This document shows, one piece after another, positions 5,280-5,931 of a stretch of 5,931 nt of DNA (the stretch's first letter is position 1; the number at the start of each line of letters is the position of its first letter). The notes beneath the pieces are model-generated. The model was not told the origin of the DNA. It searched no databases and was given only the letters and a program-made list of their open reading frames with translations. This stretch comes from Candidatus Peregrinibacteria bacterium (GTDB lineage: Bacteria > Patescibacteriota > Gracilibacteria > UBA1369 > PNNO01): the NCBI GenBank assembly GCA_014728955.1, contig WJKT01000070.1, positions 1-5,931 on the forward strand, written 5' to 3'. Both the position numbers and the translations under genes were made by a program.

Positions 5280-5931
5280 TCGTGCAACGCTCAACATGTC
5301 TTCTACCATATGATCAGGATGGGTGTTCCATCGAGCACCGGAACGAAACTGTCTTTTCTCTACACAAAAGTGAAGATACTCCATAAACGAATCAAGTCCT
5401 TTATCAATCTTTTTTCTGAATAATTCTAGCATTTCGTTACTATCGGGACGTTTTTCGATATTTTGTAAAGTTTCTCTAATTTTATTTTCGAATACATTTT
5501 GTATATGCACCGCTTCATTTGCAAAAGAAGCACGTGCAAATTTATAATAATCACGATCTCTTCCGCTGAGTCCAATTTTCAGTTGTGGTGGCAAGGGCAG
5601 ATCATCTGCAGCATAACTATCAATAATCCCCTCTCGAAAGTCACCTTTCATTATTTCCAATTCATCCTCCATCCCTTCAAGACCATTGGCAAAAGCCGCA
5701 GCCAGCAATCGCACCTTAGCAAGGATAAACTCCTTTGGTGTCGGTATGGCCTTTTCGGGAATACTTTCCAGCTTATCGTATAATTCAAAAAACGTTTCCT
5801 CATCAAGCCCGAGACGGTCAGAGATATGTTCCATACGAGCTATATCAATGGAAAGAAACGATAAACCACAATAAATATGATCATATTCGGGGAGCGATAT
5901 ATACGAACTACTTGTATCGGTATTTAAGTAC
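5241..5931 (-). CDS. Unrecognised, mostly helical soluble protein; N-terminus beyond right edge
   Basis: I do not recognise this protein. The minus-strand frame ends in TAG at 5243-5241 and remains open to the right edge, giving 229 visible residues (the edge leaves one extra base at 5931). The ATG at 5834 is probably an internal Met: the 32 codons before it are uninterrupted and read like ordinary protein, including LPEYDHIYCGLSFLSIDIAR. The sequence is rich in Glu, Lys, Arg, Asp and Leu and has no signal peptide or membrane span. It looks largely alpha-helical, with likely helices around LGLDEETFFELYDKL, FILAKVRLLAAAFANGLE and ENKIRETLQNIEK. Some polar segments stand out: DLPLPPQLKIGLSGRDRDYY and RFRSGARWNTHPDHM-like stretches nearer the end. 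It closes with QQQQEND, whose Gln run is antisense to the Leu-rich end of the overlapping membrane protein. No metal or nucleotide motif is obvious. Coding status is well supported by length and composition; function is unknown. Confidence 0.75.
   Translation of the reverse strand, partial: YLNTDTSSSYISLPEYDHIYCGLSFLSIDIARMEHISDRLGLDEETFFELYDKLESIPEKAIPTPKEFILAKVRLLAAAFANGLEGMEDELEIMKGDFREGIIDSYAADDLPLPPQLKIGLSGRDRDYYKFARASFANEAVHIQNVFENKIRETLQNIEKRPDSNEMLELFRKKIDKGLDSFMEYLHFCVEKRQFRSGARWNTHPDHMVEDMLSVARLRKFLQQQQEND

Noticed and set aside
5832..5834. ATG at 5834 as the start of the right-edge protein
   Set aside because: The frame continues open for 32 codons to the window edge with protein-like content, so a Met at this point is more likely internal. 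It cannot be excluded without the flanking sequence.
1..5931. Mobile elements, CRISPR arrays, phage genes, toxin-antitoxin pairs
   Set aside because: No transposase-like protein, terminal inverted repeats, regularly spaced repeats or small paired genes were seen. The tRNA shows no duplicated 3' end nearby that would mark an integration site.

Overview
The window is compact, AT-rich bacterial chromosome with short intergenic gaps and gene ends packed against each other. It shows no insertion sequence, phage gene, CRISPR array or rRNA. None of the six protein starts visible here has a recognisable Shine-Dalgarno sequence, while several intergenic regions carry sigma-70-like promoter boxes. Together with the gene set (a PsbP-like lipoprotein and a short NifU paired with NifS), this suggests an uncultivated lineage with SD-poor initiation. 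Patescibacteria/CPR is one possibility, but the sequence does not settle it.

Layout from left to right. Positions 1-219 (+) hold the C-terminal 72 codons of the ClpP protease, beginning exactly at the catalytic His codon. Positions 239-1168 (-) hold a RimK-type ATP-grasp ligase, convergent with clpP. Positions 1169-1314 are a divergent promoter region. Positions 1315-1896 (+) encode a PsbP/DcrB-like lipoprotein. Positions 1950-2594 (+) encode a two-domain NifU scaffold (IscU domain plus a BFD-like [2Fe-2S] domain, without the C-terminal Nfu domain). Positions 2584-3744 (+) encode NifS cysteine desulfurase, overlapping nifU by 11 bases and starting at TTG. Positions 3746-3834 (-) hold tRNA-Leu(UAA) with an encoded CCA, one base beyond the nifS stop. 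A strong stem-loop at 3839-3875 separates it from a bacterial ferritin at 3891-4400 (-). Positions 4401-4541 are a second divergent promoter region. Positions 4542-5279 (+) encode a DUF1624/HGSNAT-type membrane acyltransferase-like protein. It overlaps tail to tail, by 39 bases, an unrecognised helical protein on the minus strand (5241 to the right edge) whose reading frame stays open through the window boundary.

Functionally, the centre is an iron module. NifS delivers sulfur, NifU assembles Fe-S clusters, and the adjacent ferritin stores iron. ClpP belongs to protein turnover and RimK to post-translational amino-acid ligation. The lipoprotein and the membrane protein belong to the cell envelope.

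Nothing here is a clearly new multi-gene system. The most interesting points are the ferritin/stem-loop/tRNA-Leu arrangement, the extreme packing at the convergent ends, the shortened NifU, and the unrecognised protein at the right edge.
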